A stretch of 64,000 nucleotides of DNA, from assembly GCF_004339095.1 (NCBI RefSeq), contig NZ_SMGQ01000011.1, forward strand, positions 233,575-297,574, in the 5' to 3' direction. The notes under the pieces are model-generated. The model had not been told where the DNA came from. It searched no databases and saw nothing but the letters and a program-made list of their open reading frames with translations. How positions within the stretch are numbered: the first letter of the stretch is position 1; each line of letters opens with the position of its first letter. The stretch comes from Natranaerovirga hydrolytica. GTDB lineage: Bacteria; Bacillota; Clostridia; Lachnospirales; DSM-24629. Shown piece after piece: positions 1-7,450 of this stretch. Position numbers and translations under genes: made by a program.

Positions 1-1647
1 GCTACGGTTGTTGGTTGTATAGATGGGGAATATATTATTAACCCAACATCTGAACAAAGAGAAAAATCAACGATGGCTGTAACAGTTGTTTCAACAAGTG
101 AAAAAGTAATGATGTTAGAAGCTACAGCAAATGAAGTTCCTGAGCAAGAAGTCATACAAGCTATTTTTAAAGGGGACGACAATAACAAAAAAATAGTAGA
201 ATTTATTGAAGGTATTGTCAAAGAAGTTGGTAAAGAAAAGCATGAGTATGAAAGAACACTTTTGCCAGAAGAAATATTTGATAAAGTAAAAGCAATCGTA
301 TCAGCAGAAGAAATGGAAAATGCTGTATTCACAGATGAAAAACAAGTAAGAGCTGAAAGAATTAGTGAAGTAAAAGAAAAAATCGCAAAGGTATTCCAAG
401 AAGAAAATGAAGAATTATTATCCTATATCGATGAAGCAGTTTATAAATATGAAAAAGAAACTGTTAGAAAAATGATTTTAAAAGACAACAAAAGACCAGA
501 TGGTCGTTCTTTAGAAGAAATTAGAGCATTAGAGAGTGAAGTAGATATACTGCCTAGAACTCACGGTTCTAGTTTGTTTAAAAGAGGACAAACTCAAGCA
601 TTAACAGTGGCTACTCTGGGTGCTTTAGGAGATGTTCAATTAATTGATGGATTAGATGAATTAGAAGATTCTAAAAGATATATGCATCACTATAACTTCC
701 CAGCGTATTCTGTAGGTGAAGCAAGACCTTCAAGAGGACCAGGAAGAAGAGAAATTGGACATGGTGCATTAGCAGAAAAAGCTTTATTACCCGTTATACC
801 ATCAGAAGAAGAATTTCCATATGCTATTCGATTGGTATCAGAAATATTAAGCTCTAATGGCTCCACATCCCAAGCAAGTATTTGTGCCTCAACGTTAGCA
901 TTAATGTCAGCTGGTGTTCCAATAAAAGCACCAGTAGCAGGTATTTCTGTAGGATTGGTTACAGGAGATACAGATGATGACTATGTTCTATTAACTGATA
1001 TACAAGGATTAGAAGATTTCTTTGGAGATATGGATTTTAAAGTGGCAGGTAGTCATAAAGGTATAACAGCCATTCAATTAGATATGAAGATTCTTGGTTT
1101 AACAAGAGATATTATAGAAAAATCTATTTATCAGACAGAAAGAGCAAGAAAATATATCTTAGATGAAGTGATGTTAAAAGCTATTTCTGAGCCAAGAAAA
1201 GCATTGTCACCATATGCACCAAAAATACTTCAAACAAAAGTAAATCCAGAAAAAATCAGTGAGATTATTGGACCTAGAGGAAAAACAATTAATAAAATTA
1301 TAGAAGAAACAAATGTTAAAATAGATATTGAAGATGATGGAAGAGTTTTTATTTGTGGTGTGGATGATGCTATGACAAAAAAAGCATTAGAAATCATCGA
1401 ATCCATTACAAAAGACATTGAAGTTGGAAAAACATATAATGGTAAAGTGACCAAGCTTATGAAATTTGGGGCCTTTGTAGAAATAGCTCCAGGAAAAGAA
1501 GGATTGGTTCACATATCCAAATTAGCAAAAGAGCGTGTAGAAAATGTTGAAGACGTGGTAGCTGTTGGAGATGCCATTGTGGTTAAAGTAACTGAAATAG
1601 ACAATCAAGGTAGAATCAACCTTAGAAAAGAAGAAATAGAAGACTAA
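1..1647 (+). CDS. pnp: Polyribonucleotide nucleotidyltransferase, 5'-truncated by the window edge
   Basis: PNPase degrades RNA 3' to 5' using phosphate and takes part in mRNA turnover. The frame is open from base 1, so the visible 548 codons are the C-terminal part of a protein that is usually near 700 residues; the ATG at 73 is internal. The second RNase PH core contains KDNKRPDGRSLEEIR, FKRGQTQALTVATLG and PSRGPGRREIGHGALAEKAL. A KH domain (IIGPRGKTINKII, about nt 1255-1400) and an S1 domain (YNGKVTKLMKFGAFVEI, about nt 1435-1640) follow, as in the family. A stem-loop lies just after the stop. Identity is certain. Confidence 0.97.
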   Translation, partial: ATVVGCIDGEYIINPTSEQREKSTMAVTVVSTSEKVMMLEATANEVPEQEVIQAIFKGDDNNKKIVEFIEGIVKEVGKEKHEYERTLLPEEIFDKVKAIVSAEEMENAVFTDEKQVRAERISEVKEKIAKVFQEENEELLSYIDEAVYKYEKETVRKMILKDNKRPDGRSLEEIRALESEVDILPRTHGSSLFKRGQTQALTVATLGALGDVQLIDGLDELEDSKRYMHHYNFPAYSVGEARPSRGPGRREIGHGALAEKALLPVIPSEEEFPYAIRLVSEILSSNGSTSQASICASTLALMSAGVPIKAPVAGISVGLVTGDTDDDYVLLTDIQGLEDFFGDMDFKVAGSHKGITAIQLDMKILGLTRDIIEKSIYQTERARKYILDEVMLKAISEPRKALSPYAPKILQTKVNPEKISEIIGPRGKTINKIIEETNVKIDIEDDGRVFICGVDDAMTKKALEIIESITKDIEVGKTYNGKVTKLMKFGAFVEIAPGKEGLVHISKLAKERVENVEDVVAVGDAIVVKVTEIDNQGRINLRKEEIED

Positions 1648-1651
1648 AAGT

Positions 1652-1686
1652 AAAAACATAAACCACCTGGTTTGTGTTTTCTTTTA
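1652..1686 (+). terminator. Terminator after pnp
   Basis: A 12-bp stem with one G-U pair (1653-1664 with 1669-1680) and a 4-base loop ends in a T-rich run, four bases after the pnp stop codon. Confidence 0.7.
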
Positions 1687-1796
1687 TCCAAAATAATAAT
1701 TTAATCCATAACATAAAATACCGTATAAAACATTGAATAAATCAAATAAATCTATAGTAAAATAAACTATAAAAGATTAAACAAAAGAGGTAAAGA

Positions 1797-3062
1797 ATGA
1801 TTAATATAAACCAACTTGAGAATCAAACAAAAGTAGTATTGGAAGAAATAAAATCAGTACGATCTGTAGCTGTAGGCATATGGATTAAAACAGGTTCTAT
1901 GTACGAAGACAATAACAATAATGGGGTGGCTCATTTAATTGAACATATGTTATTTAAGGGTACAAAAAATAGAACGGCTAAAAAAATAGCAGAAGATATG
2001 TCGGCTATAGGTGGACATATTAATGCTTTTACAGCAAAAGAATATACTTGTTTTTATGCACAAACATTAGATGAACATATAGAAACAGCTATAGAGATTC
2101 TTTCAGATATGCTATTAAATTCACTATTTCTAGAATCAGAACTAGAAAAAGAGAAAAAAGTAATTTTAGATGAAATCGATATGTATGAGGATTCACCAGA
2201 AGAAGTCGTTCATGATTTGTTTCAAGAAAATGCTTGGAAAGAGCATCCACTGAGTTACAATATTCTTGGACCAAAAGAAAACATTACAAATATGAAAAAT
2301 GAAAGCATATTGGAATTTTTTAAAACACAATATTGTACTGATAATATAGTTATCTCAGTAGCAGGTCATTTTGAATCCCACAAGATGTTAGGTATACTCA
2401 ATCACTATTTTATAAATGAAACTACTCAATCAACACAAGTAATGAACCCAAAACCAGAATATAAGAAGGCTTTTTCATATAAAAACAAAGAAATAGAACA
2501 GATGCACTTATGTATAGGTTTTCCAGGTATCCATTATCATAGTAATCAGTTGTATGTGCTGGCCATATTCAATACCATTTTTGGTGGTGGAATGAATTCA
2601 AGACTATTCCAAAGCATACGAGAGGAACAAGGTTTAGCATACTCTATATATTCCTACACAGGAACCTATAAAGATGCAGGAATTTTCAATATCTATGTAG
2701 CAACTAACCCATCATATGTAGAAGACGTTTTTAAACAAATCAAAGAAGAAATTTATAAAATAAAAAAAGAAGCCATCACTCAAGATGAATTGAATAAGAC
2801 CAAAGAACAACTCAAAAGCAATTATATTATTGGACTGGAAGGAACCAATAGTCGAATGAGTGTGAATGGAAAGTCCATTGCCATATTAGATAGAATAAAA
2901 ACCCAAGATGAGATCATACAAGAAATTGATAAAGTAACCATTGAAGATTTTCAGGCATTAGCCAATCAAATGTTACAATACGACAAAATGGGCTTATCCA
3001 TAGTAGGAAAAATCAATCATATTAACATGGAAAAGGTGAAAGAATTATGGGAGAACGAATAA
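1797..3062 (+). CDS. mlpA: M16 family zinc peptidase (processing-peptidase-like)
   Basis: This 421-residue insulinase/M16 protein resembles B. subtilis MlpA (YmxG), which is also encoded just after pnp. The inverted zinc motif HLIEH is at residues 46-50 and the distal glutamate region [22 protein letters not shown] is near residue 120. The second M16 domain carries the [23 protein letters not shown] signature around residue 265. No signal peptide is visible, so it is probably cytoplasmic. An AGAGG site precedes the ATG. The 3' end overlaps dut by 16 bases, suggesting coupled translation. The substrate cannot be inferred from the sequence. Confidence 0.9.
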   Translation: MININQLENQTKVVLEEIKSVRSVAVGIWIKTGSMYEDNNNNGVAHLIEHMLFKGTKNRTAKKIAEDMSAIGGHINAFTAKEYTCFYAQTLDEHIETAIEILSDMLLNSLFLESELEKEKKVILDEIDMYEDSPEEVVHDLFQENAWKEHPLSYNILGPKENITNMKNESILEFFKTQYCTDNIVISVAGHFESHKMLGILNHYFINETTQSTQVMNPKPEYKKAFSYKNKEIEQMHLCIGFPGIHYHSNQLYVLAIFNTIFGGGMNSRLFQSIREEQGLAYSIYSYTGTYKDAGIFNIYVATNPSYVEDVFKQIKEEIYKIKKEAITQDELNKTKEQLKSNYIIGLEGTNSRMSVNGKSIAILDRIKTQDEIIQEIDKVTIEDFQALANQMLQYDKMGLSIVGKINHINMEKVKELWENE

Positions 3063-3499
3063 GAGTACAAGTAGAACAATTAGAAGAAGCAAAAGATATG
3101 GCATTGCCAAGATACATGAGCCAACAAGCAGCAGGAATGGATTTGTATGCTAATGTAAAGGCTGAAGAAACACTTAAAAAAGGTCAAATAAAATTAATTT
3201 CAACAGGGATTAAAATCGCTTTACCAGAAGGCTATGAAGCACAAATTAGACCAAGAAGTGGACTAGCCTTAAAGCACGGTATCAGTTTAGTGAATACCCC
3301 TGGAACCATTGATGCAGATTATAGAGGCGAGATAAAAGTCATTATGATCAACTTTGGGGATGAAGATTTTGTGATTAAAAGAGGCGAAAGAATTGCTCAG
3401 ATGGTTATTAATAAAATAGAACAGATTAAGTGGGAAATCTGTGAGCATTTAGAATCCACTCAAAGAGGCGTAGGAGGATTTGGACATACAGGTCAGTAA
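3047..3499 (+). CDS. dut: Deoxyuridine 5'-triphosphate nucleotidohydrolase
   Basis: dUTPase converts dUTP to dUMP and pyrophosphate, keeping uracil out of DNA and supplying dTMP synthesis. All five trimeric-dUTPase motifs are present in order in 150 residues: [46 protein letters not shown] and the C-terminal P-loop-like [10 protein letters not shown]. The start lies inside the end of the upstream M16 peptidase gene, in a different frame. A weak hairpin with a T-run follows. Confidence 0.96.
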   Translation: MGERIRVQVEQLEEAKDMALPRYMSQQAAGMDLYANVKAEETLKKGQIKLISTGIKIALPEGYEAQIRPRSGLALKHGISLVNTPGTIDADYRGEIKVIMINFGDEDFVIKRGERIAQMVINKIEQIKWEICEHLESTQRGVGGFGHTGQ

Positions 3500-3552
3500 A
3501 TCTATGACCAAAAGTATTGCCCTTTAAAAAACATAAAATATCAGTTAAATTA

Positions 3553-3584
3553 AGAGGAATCTAAAAAAAGAAGCCTCTTTTTTT
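3553..3584 (+). terminator. Probable terminator after dut
   Basis: A-run/T-run hairpin: an A7-G-A arm at 3563-3571 pairs with a T-C-T7 arm, and an overlapping GAGG/CCTC stem is possible. It sits between dut and the separately promoted dpaA. Confidence 0.5.
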
Positions 3585-3608
3585 ATGCTTTAATTCATAG
3601 CGCACTAT

Positions 3609-3637
3609 GCACATCTTAAGGAAAAAAACATATCTTA
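3609..3637 (+). promoter_or_regulatory. Candidate sigma-K/sigma-E type promoter of dpaAB
   Basis: GCAC at 3609-3612, 16 bases, then CATATCTTA at 3629-3637. This fits the mother-cell sigma-K pattern (AC, 16-17 bases, CATAnnnTA) and lies 27 bases before the dpaA start. In B. subtilis the dipicolinate synthase operon is transcribed by sigma-K. A short inverted repeat, CATAG/CTATG, at 3596-3609 overlaps the -35 side. Confidence 0.5.
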
Positions 3638-3663
3638 ATATTAAAATGATAATGGAGTAGGTT

Positions 3664-4503
3664 ATGAAAAAAATAAAAGAAATTCTTTGTGTTGGAGGAG
3701 ATTTAAGAACTGTTTATTTAGCCAATGAATTATCAAAAGTCATGAAAGTGAATATTTTGGGTAATTCTAATAAAAAATTAAATTCCAATATTAAGCCTAT
3801 AGAAAGTCTAAAAGCCAGTGTACCTACTTCAGATATTATTATTTTTCCAATACCTTTTTCAAAAGATAAAAAAAATATTTATGCACCATTCTCAGATAGA
3901 AATATAACCATTGAAGAAGTGATTAACCAGAAAATTAATGATAAAACAATTATTGGCGGTGCCTTTTCAGATGAGCTAAAAATACTAGAGCCTACAAACA
4001 CAGTATTTGATTTAGTAGAAGAAGAAGACTTTGAAATTTACAATGCTATTCCAACATCTGAAGGCGTTATTCATATATTAATGAGTGAATCAGAAATTAC
4101 AATTAATGAAAGTCAAACATTAATATTAGGCTTTGGTAAATGTGCTATTTCGCAAAGCAAAGCATTAAGTGCACTAGGCTCTCATATTACCATTAGCGCA
4201 AGAAATCAAAAACAAATTGCTATGGCAAAGATATATAACTACAATACACTTCCATTGGAAAGTATTCATCAACACATAGAAGAATTTGATTTTATAGTCA
4301 ACACAATACCCAGAAAAATCCTAGATGCAAAAAAAATAAATCACAATCAATCACAAATCATAGTCGATATTGCCAATCAATTAAATGATGAAATGATTAA
4401 CAAAACAAAAATCATTAATGCTAGAGGTATTCCTGGCAAATATTTTCCTAAAACAGCAGCAGATATTATTTATAAAACACTAAAAGATAAAAACCATTTA
4501 TAG
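3664..4503 (+). CDS. dpaA: Dipicolinate synthase subunit A
   Basis: DpaA (SpoVFA) and DpaB oxidise dihydrodipicolinate to dipicolinic acid, the spore-core chelator, in the mother cell. The 279-residue protein has a dinucleotide-binding fold whose glycine motif LILGFGKCAISQSKAL lies near residue 155. The N-terminal half carries the DpaA-specific PTSDIIIFPIPFSKD segment. The ATG has a GGAG site about 8 bases upstream. dpaB follows after 61 bases. The asd-dapG-dapA genes that follow dpaB in Bacillus are absent here. A sporulation-type promoter candidate lies directly upstream. Confidence 0.95.
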   Translation: MKKIKEILCVGGDLRTVYLANELSKVMKVNILGNSNKKLNSNIKPIESLKASVPTSDIIIFPIPFSKDKKNIYAPFSDRNITIEEVINQKINDKTIIGGAFSDELKILEPTNTVFDLVEEEDFEIYNAIPTSEGVIHILMSESEITINESQTLILGFGKCAISQSKALSALGSHITISARNQKQIAMAKIYNYNTLPLESIHQHIEEFDFIVNTIPRKILDAKKINHNQSQIIVDIANQLNDEMINKTKIINARGIPGKYFPKTAADIIYKTLKDKNHL

Positions 4504-4564
4504 ATAATGTATAAGCAAAATTAAAGATTAGTAGAAAAGATATTTTAAAAAGGGGAAAATATAT

Positions 4565-5155
4565 ATGAAAGCATTAGAAAATGTAAAAATAGGATTTGTA
4601 ATCACAGGTTCCTTCTGCACAATCCCTAAAGTATTTACTGAGATAGAAAAATTAATCCATATGGGCGCGGACGTTTATCCCATTATGTCAGAAAATGTAA
4701 CATCCATCGATACAAGATTTGGCACTGCAAAAGAAAATATGGAAAAGCTTAGAAAAATAACAGGTAAAGAAATATTGACACAAATTAATGAAACAGAACT
4801 TATTGGTCCAAATAAAAGTGTGGATATTTTAGTTGTAGCACCATGTACAGGCAATACAATGGCAAAATTAGCCAATGGCATTACAGATACAGCTGCACTT
4901 ATGGCAATAAAAGCTACCATTAGAAATGATTTGCCAGTGGTTATAGCCATAGCAACCAATGATGCACTGGGATTGAATTTAAAAAATTTAGGAACTTTAA
5001 TGAATACAAAAGGTATTTATTTTGTACCATTTGGCCAAGACAATTGGGATAAAAAACCAAGATCATTGGTTGCCGATATTAACCAACTATCCAATACCAT
5101 TATAAAAGCAATTGAAGGGACTCAAGTTCAGCCAGTATTGGTTTTATATGAATAA
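4565..5155 (+). CDS. dpaB: Dipicolinate synthase subunit B (flavoprotein)
   Basis: SpoVFB belongs to the flavin-dependent decarboxylase-like (UbiX/Dfp) fold and forms the dipicolinate synthase complex with DpaA. In 196 residues the family signatures are clear: GFVITGSFCTI at the N-terminus, VVAPCTGNTMAKLANGITD mid-protein and AIATNDALG for the flavin pocket. AAGGGG precedes the ATG. The short stretch after the gene contains a small ATGGC/GCCAT dyad and then a copy of the two-hairpin repeat family (5200-5302). Confidence 0.95.
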   Translation: MKALENVKIGFVITGSFCTIPKVFTEIEKLIHMGADVYPIMSENVTSIDTRFGTAKENMEKLRKITGKEILTQINETELIGPNKSVDILVVAPCTGNTMAKLANGITDTAALMAIKATIRNDLPVVIAIATNDALGLNLKNLGTLMNTKGIYFVPFGQDNWDKKPRSLVADINQLSNTIIKAIEGTQVQPVLVLYE

Positions 5156-5199
5156 AAAACAATAAACTTCACATAATAAAAAAAATGGCAATGCCATAT

Positions 5200-5302
5200 T
5201 TAATATGAAAGTATTAATTTTAAACTTGCTTGCAAGGATTCGAAATTAATGTTTTCATTGAAACTTGTGCCTTAAGCAAAAGGCATGTTACAAGTTAATA
5301 TG
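5200..5302 (-). repeat. Two-hairpin interspersed repeat, copy A (inverted orientation)
   Basis: The unit is bounded by TTAATATG at both ends, about 95 bp apart. Hairpin H2 pairs 5207-5221 with 5242-5256 over 15 positions including G-U pairs, around a loop holding the conserved core ACTTGC..GCAAGG. Hairpin H1 (about 5262-5297) matches the conserved H1 of the 53.8-kb tandem copies read on the opposite strand. The unit occupies the dpaB-tepA gap and ends shortly before the tepA ribosome binding site. Confidence 0.8.
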
Positions 5303-5341
5303 CAAAGTAAGGATGCTTTGCTTTACAAAAGGTGGAGTTAT

Positions 5342-6166
5342 ATGAAAAGTGAAGTGAATAAAGATGCTATACAAAATGAACAAATCAAAGAATTTGGTCA
5401 AACCACATTAAGCAGCCAATTAAAGCAGAAGAAAATTCATCTGCTTACCATAGTTGGACAAATAGAGGGACATATGACCTTGCCTCAACAAAATAAAACA
5501 ACAAAATATGAACATGTATTGCCTCAATTGGCATCCATTGAAGATAATGAAGAAATAGAAGGTTTACTCATTTTATTAAATACAGTAGGTGGTGATGTAG
5601 AAGCTGGTTTAGCCATTAGTGAAATGATTGCTTCTATCAGCAAACCTACTGTTTCGTTGGTATTAGGTGGGAGCCATTCCATTGGTGTTCCTTTAGCTGT
5701 TTCAGCAGATTATTGCTATATTGTTCCATCTGCCACCATGATTATACATCCTGTAAGAATGAACGGAACAGTTATAGGTATATCACAGGCATTTGAGTAC
5801 TTTGAAAAAATGCAAGAACGTATCATAGAATTTATTACAAGAAACTCAAATGTTTCAAAAGACAGGTTAAAATCATTGATGTTAGATACAGGACAACTTG
5901 CAAAAGACGTGGGTTCTATATTAGTAGGTATGGAAGCTGTTCAAGAAGGTTTAATCAATGAAATAGGAGGCATCAATGACTCCATAAAAAAATTATACCA
6001 ACTGATAGAATTATATAAAAAGAACAATCCTTCTAAGGCAGTAGAAAATAATTCTAATACCAACCATTCCATTGAAACTGTTCCTAACAATCCGGGAATG
6101 ATTCCACCTATTATACCTCAAGAAGCTATGCCAAACCAAGATCCCAATGGACCATTAATACAATAA
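5342..6166 (+). CDS. tepA: TepA/YmfB-type ClpP-like serine protease
   Basis: This 274-residue ClpP-fold protein belongs to the translocation-enhancing TepA family. Typical landmarks are LLNTVGGDVEAGLAISEMI, the nucleophile region LGGSHSIGVPLAVSA and MIIHPVRMNGTVIG with the probable catalytic histidine. The C-terminal tail is proline- and asparagine-rich (NPGMIPPIIPQEAMPN). The frame is open back to an ATG at 5285, but that lies inside the repeat. GGTGGAG at 5331-5337 decides for the ATG at 5342. The following ylzJ and the nearby ftsK reproduce the Bacillus order. TepA was first linked to protein secretion and later to DNA repair in spores, so its role here is unproven. Confidence 0.88.
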   Translation: MKSEVNKDAIQNEQIKEFGQTTLSSQLKQKKIHLLTIVGQIEGHMTLPQQNKTTKYEHVLPQLASIEDNEEIEGLLILLNTVGGDVEAGLAISEMIASISKPTVSLVLGGSHSIGVPLAVSADYCYIVPSATMIIHPVRMNGTVIGISQAFEYFEKMQERIIEFITRNSNVSKDRLKSLMLDTGQLAKDVGSILVGMEAVQEGLINEIGGINDSIKKLYQLIELYKKNNPSKAVENNSNTNHSIETVPNNPGMIPPIIPQEAMPNQDPNGPLIQ

Positions 6167-6188
6167 TCTTGAAGGGAGCGTATATAAT

Positions 6189-6422
6189 ATGTTGTATAGC
6201 ATTATTCCAGAAGAAATTGTCATGAAAGAAGAACCAGAAGAAACATATGATTATGAAGAAGTCTCTTTGAAAAATTGTACCCTACAAGTTTGTAAGAATG
6301 GTGATGCTTTTAAAATTAACCGAGTCATCTCTACAGATCCTTCTGTCTATTTGGACCAAGAACTGCAACCAGGAATGACACTAAGTGCATTGAGATTAAA
6401 TGCACTAATCCATCAAGACTAA
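6189..6422 (+). CDS. ylzJ: YlzJ-like small protein
   Basis: A 77-residue protein starting MLYSIIPEEIVM and ending near the motif RVISTDPSVYLDQELQPGM, which is typical of the YlzJ-like family of unknown function. As in Bacillus it directly follows tepA (22-base gap) and precedes the ftsK/spoIIIE region. GGGAGCG lies about 9 bases before the ATG. There is no membrane segment or signal peptide. The conserved coupling to tepA suggests a partnership, but this is inference. Confidence 0.85.
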   Translation: MLYSIIPEEIVMKEEPEETYDYEEVSLKNCTLQVCKNGDAFKINRVISTDPSVYLDQELQPGMTLSALRLNALIHQD

Positions 6423-6437
6423 ACAATATTGATTTTT

Positions 6438-6470
6438 GGAAAGTCAAAAGACTTTCCTATTTCTTTGAAA
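6438..6470 (+). terminator. Terminator after ylzJ
   Basis: Perfect 8-bp stem GGAAAGTC/GACTTTCC (6438-6457) with an AAAA loop, followed by a T-rich stretch. It closes the tepA-ylzJ transcript. Confidence 0.75.
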
Positions 6471-6499
6471 AAATTTAACAGGAATATAAAGGAATAAAC

Positions 6500-6528
6500 T
6501 TGAATAAATACCATAAAAAAGGTACAAT
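6500..6528 (+). promoter_or_regulatory. Sigma-A-type promoter of uppP
   Basis: TTGAAT at 6500-6505, a 17-base spacer and TACAAT at 6523-6528, 34 bases before the uppP start. Confidence 0.7.
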
Positions 6529-6561
6529 TAATGGCAGATAGAAAAAGGAGGATTATATGAA

Positions 6562-7437
6562 ATGAGTATAATTGAAGCAATTATTATGGGAATTGTACAA
6601 GGAATAACAGAATTTTTACCGGTGAGTAGTTCAGGTCATTTAGCAATTTTTAGAGGCATACTGAATTTGGACTTAGATGAAGGGATACTGTTTGAAGTGA
6701 TGCTTCATTTTGGAACCTTGTTAGCAATTTTCGCTGTATATTATGATGATATATTTAAGTTAATTATAGAAGGATTAGCCATTGTTAAAGATTTTATTAT
6801 TAATGTTGTTAGAGCAGGTAATAATTTATTTGCCAAAAACAAAAAAGAATACATACATATTATACACACCCCTTATAGACGATTTGTTATGCTAGTCATT
6901 GTAGCATCCATACCAACAGGATTGGCAGGTTTGTATTTAAAAAGATACATTGATGGCTTTTTTAGCAATTTATTAATCGTTGGGATCGCTTTATTAGTAA
7001 CAGGAAGTCTGCTGTATGTGACAGATAAAATAGAAATAGGAACCAAAGAAGAAGAAAAAACAACCTATAAAAATGCATTTGTTTTAGGTGTATTTCAAAG
7101 TTTGGCAATTATACCTGGGATATCAAGATCAGGATCAACTATTGTTGGGGGGTTGTTAAATGGTTTAAGCAAATCCTTTGCCATAAAATTCTCCTTTATA
7201 ATGTCTATACCACCTGTATTAGGTGCTACATTACTTGAATTAAAAGACGTTAGAGGAGCAACTTACAGCAATATGTTCTCAGCACCTTACTTGATAGGAA
7301 CCTTAATATCAGCAGTTGTTGGTTTTATATGTATTAAAACCTTAATTGTATTGCTTAGAAATAGAAAATTACATTATTTTTCATATTACTGTTTTGTTAT
7401 AGGGATTATCACGATCATAAATAGTTTTAGAATTTAG
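6562..7437 (+). CDS. uppP: Undecaprenyl-diphosphate phosphatase (BacA/UppP)
   Basis: UppP dephosphorylates undecaprenyl pyrophosphate outside the membrane, recycling the lipid carrier for peptidoglycan and giving bacitracin tolerance. The 291-residue polytopic protein carries both active-site motifs: EFLPVSSSGHLA near residue 20 and PGISRSGST near residue 190. AAAGGAGG precedes the start. An ATG five bases upstream opens only a two-codon frame, so 6562 is the start. It has its own promoter and ends 13 bases before ftsK, so the two are probably co-transcribed. Confidence 0.96.
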   Translation: MSIIEAIIMGIVQGITEFLPVSSSGHLAIFRGILNLDLDEGILFEVMLHFGTLLAIFAVYYDDIFKLIIEGLAIVKDFIINVVRAGNNLFAKNKKEYIHIIHTPYRRFVMLVIVASIPTGLAGLYLKRYIDGFFSNLLIVGIALLVTGSLLYVTDKIEIGTKEEEKTTYKNAFVLGVFQSLAIIPGISRSGSTIVGGLLNGLSKSFAIKFSFIMSIPPVLGATLLELKDVRGATYSNMFSAPYLIGTLISAVVGFICIKTLIVLLRNRKLHYFSYYCFVIGIITIINSFRI

Positions 7438-7450
7438 TAGGGGGATTATA

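Noticed and set aside
5285-5341. Upstream in-frame start for tepA
   Set aside because: It lies in the repeat and has no ribosome binding site; GGTGGAG supports the start at 5342.
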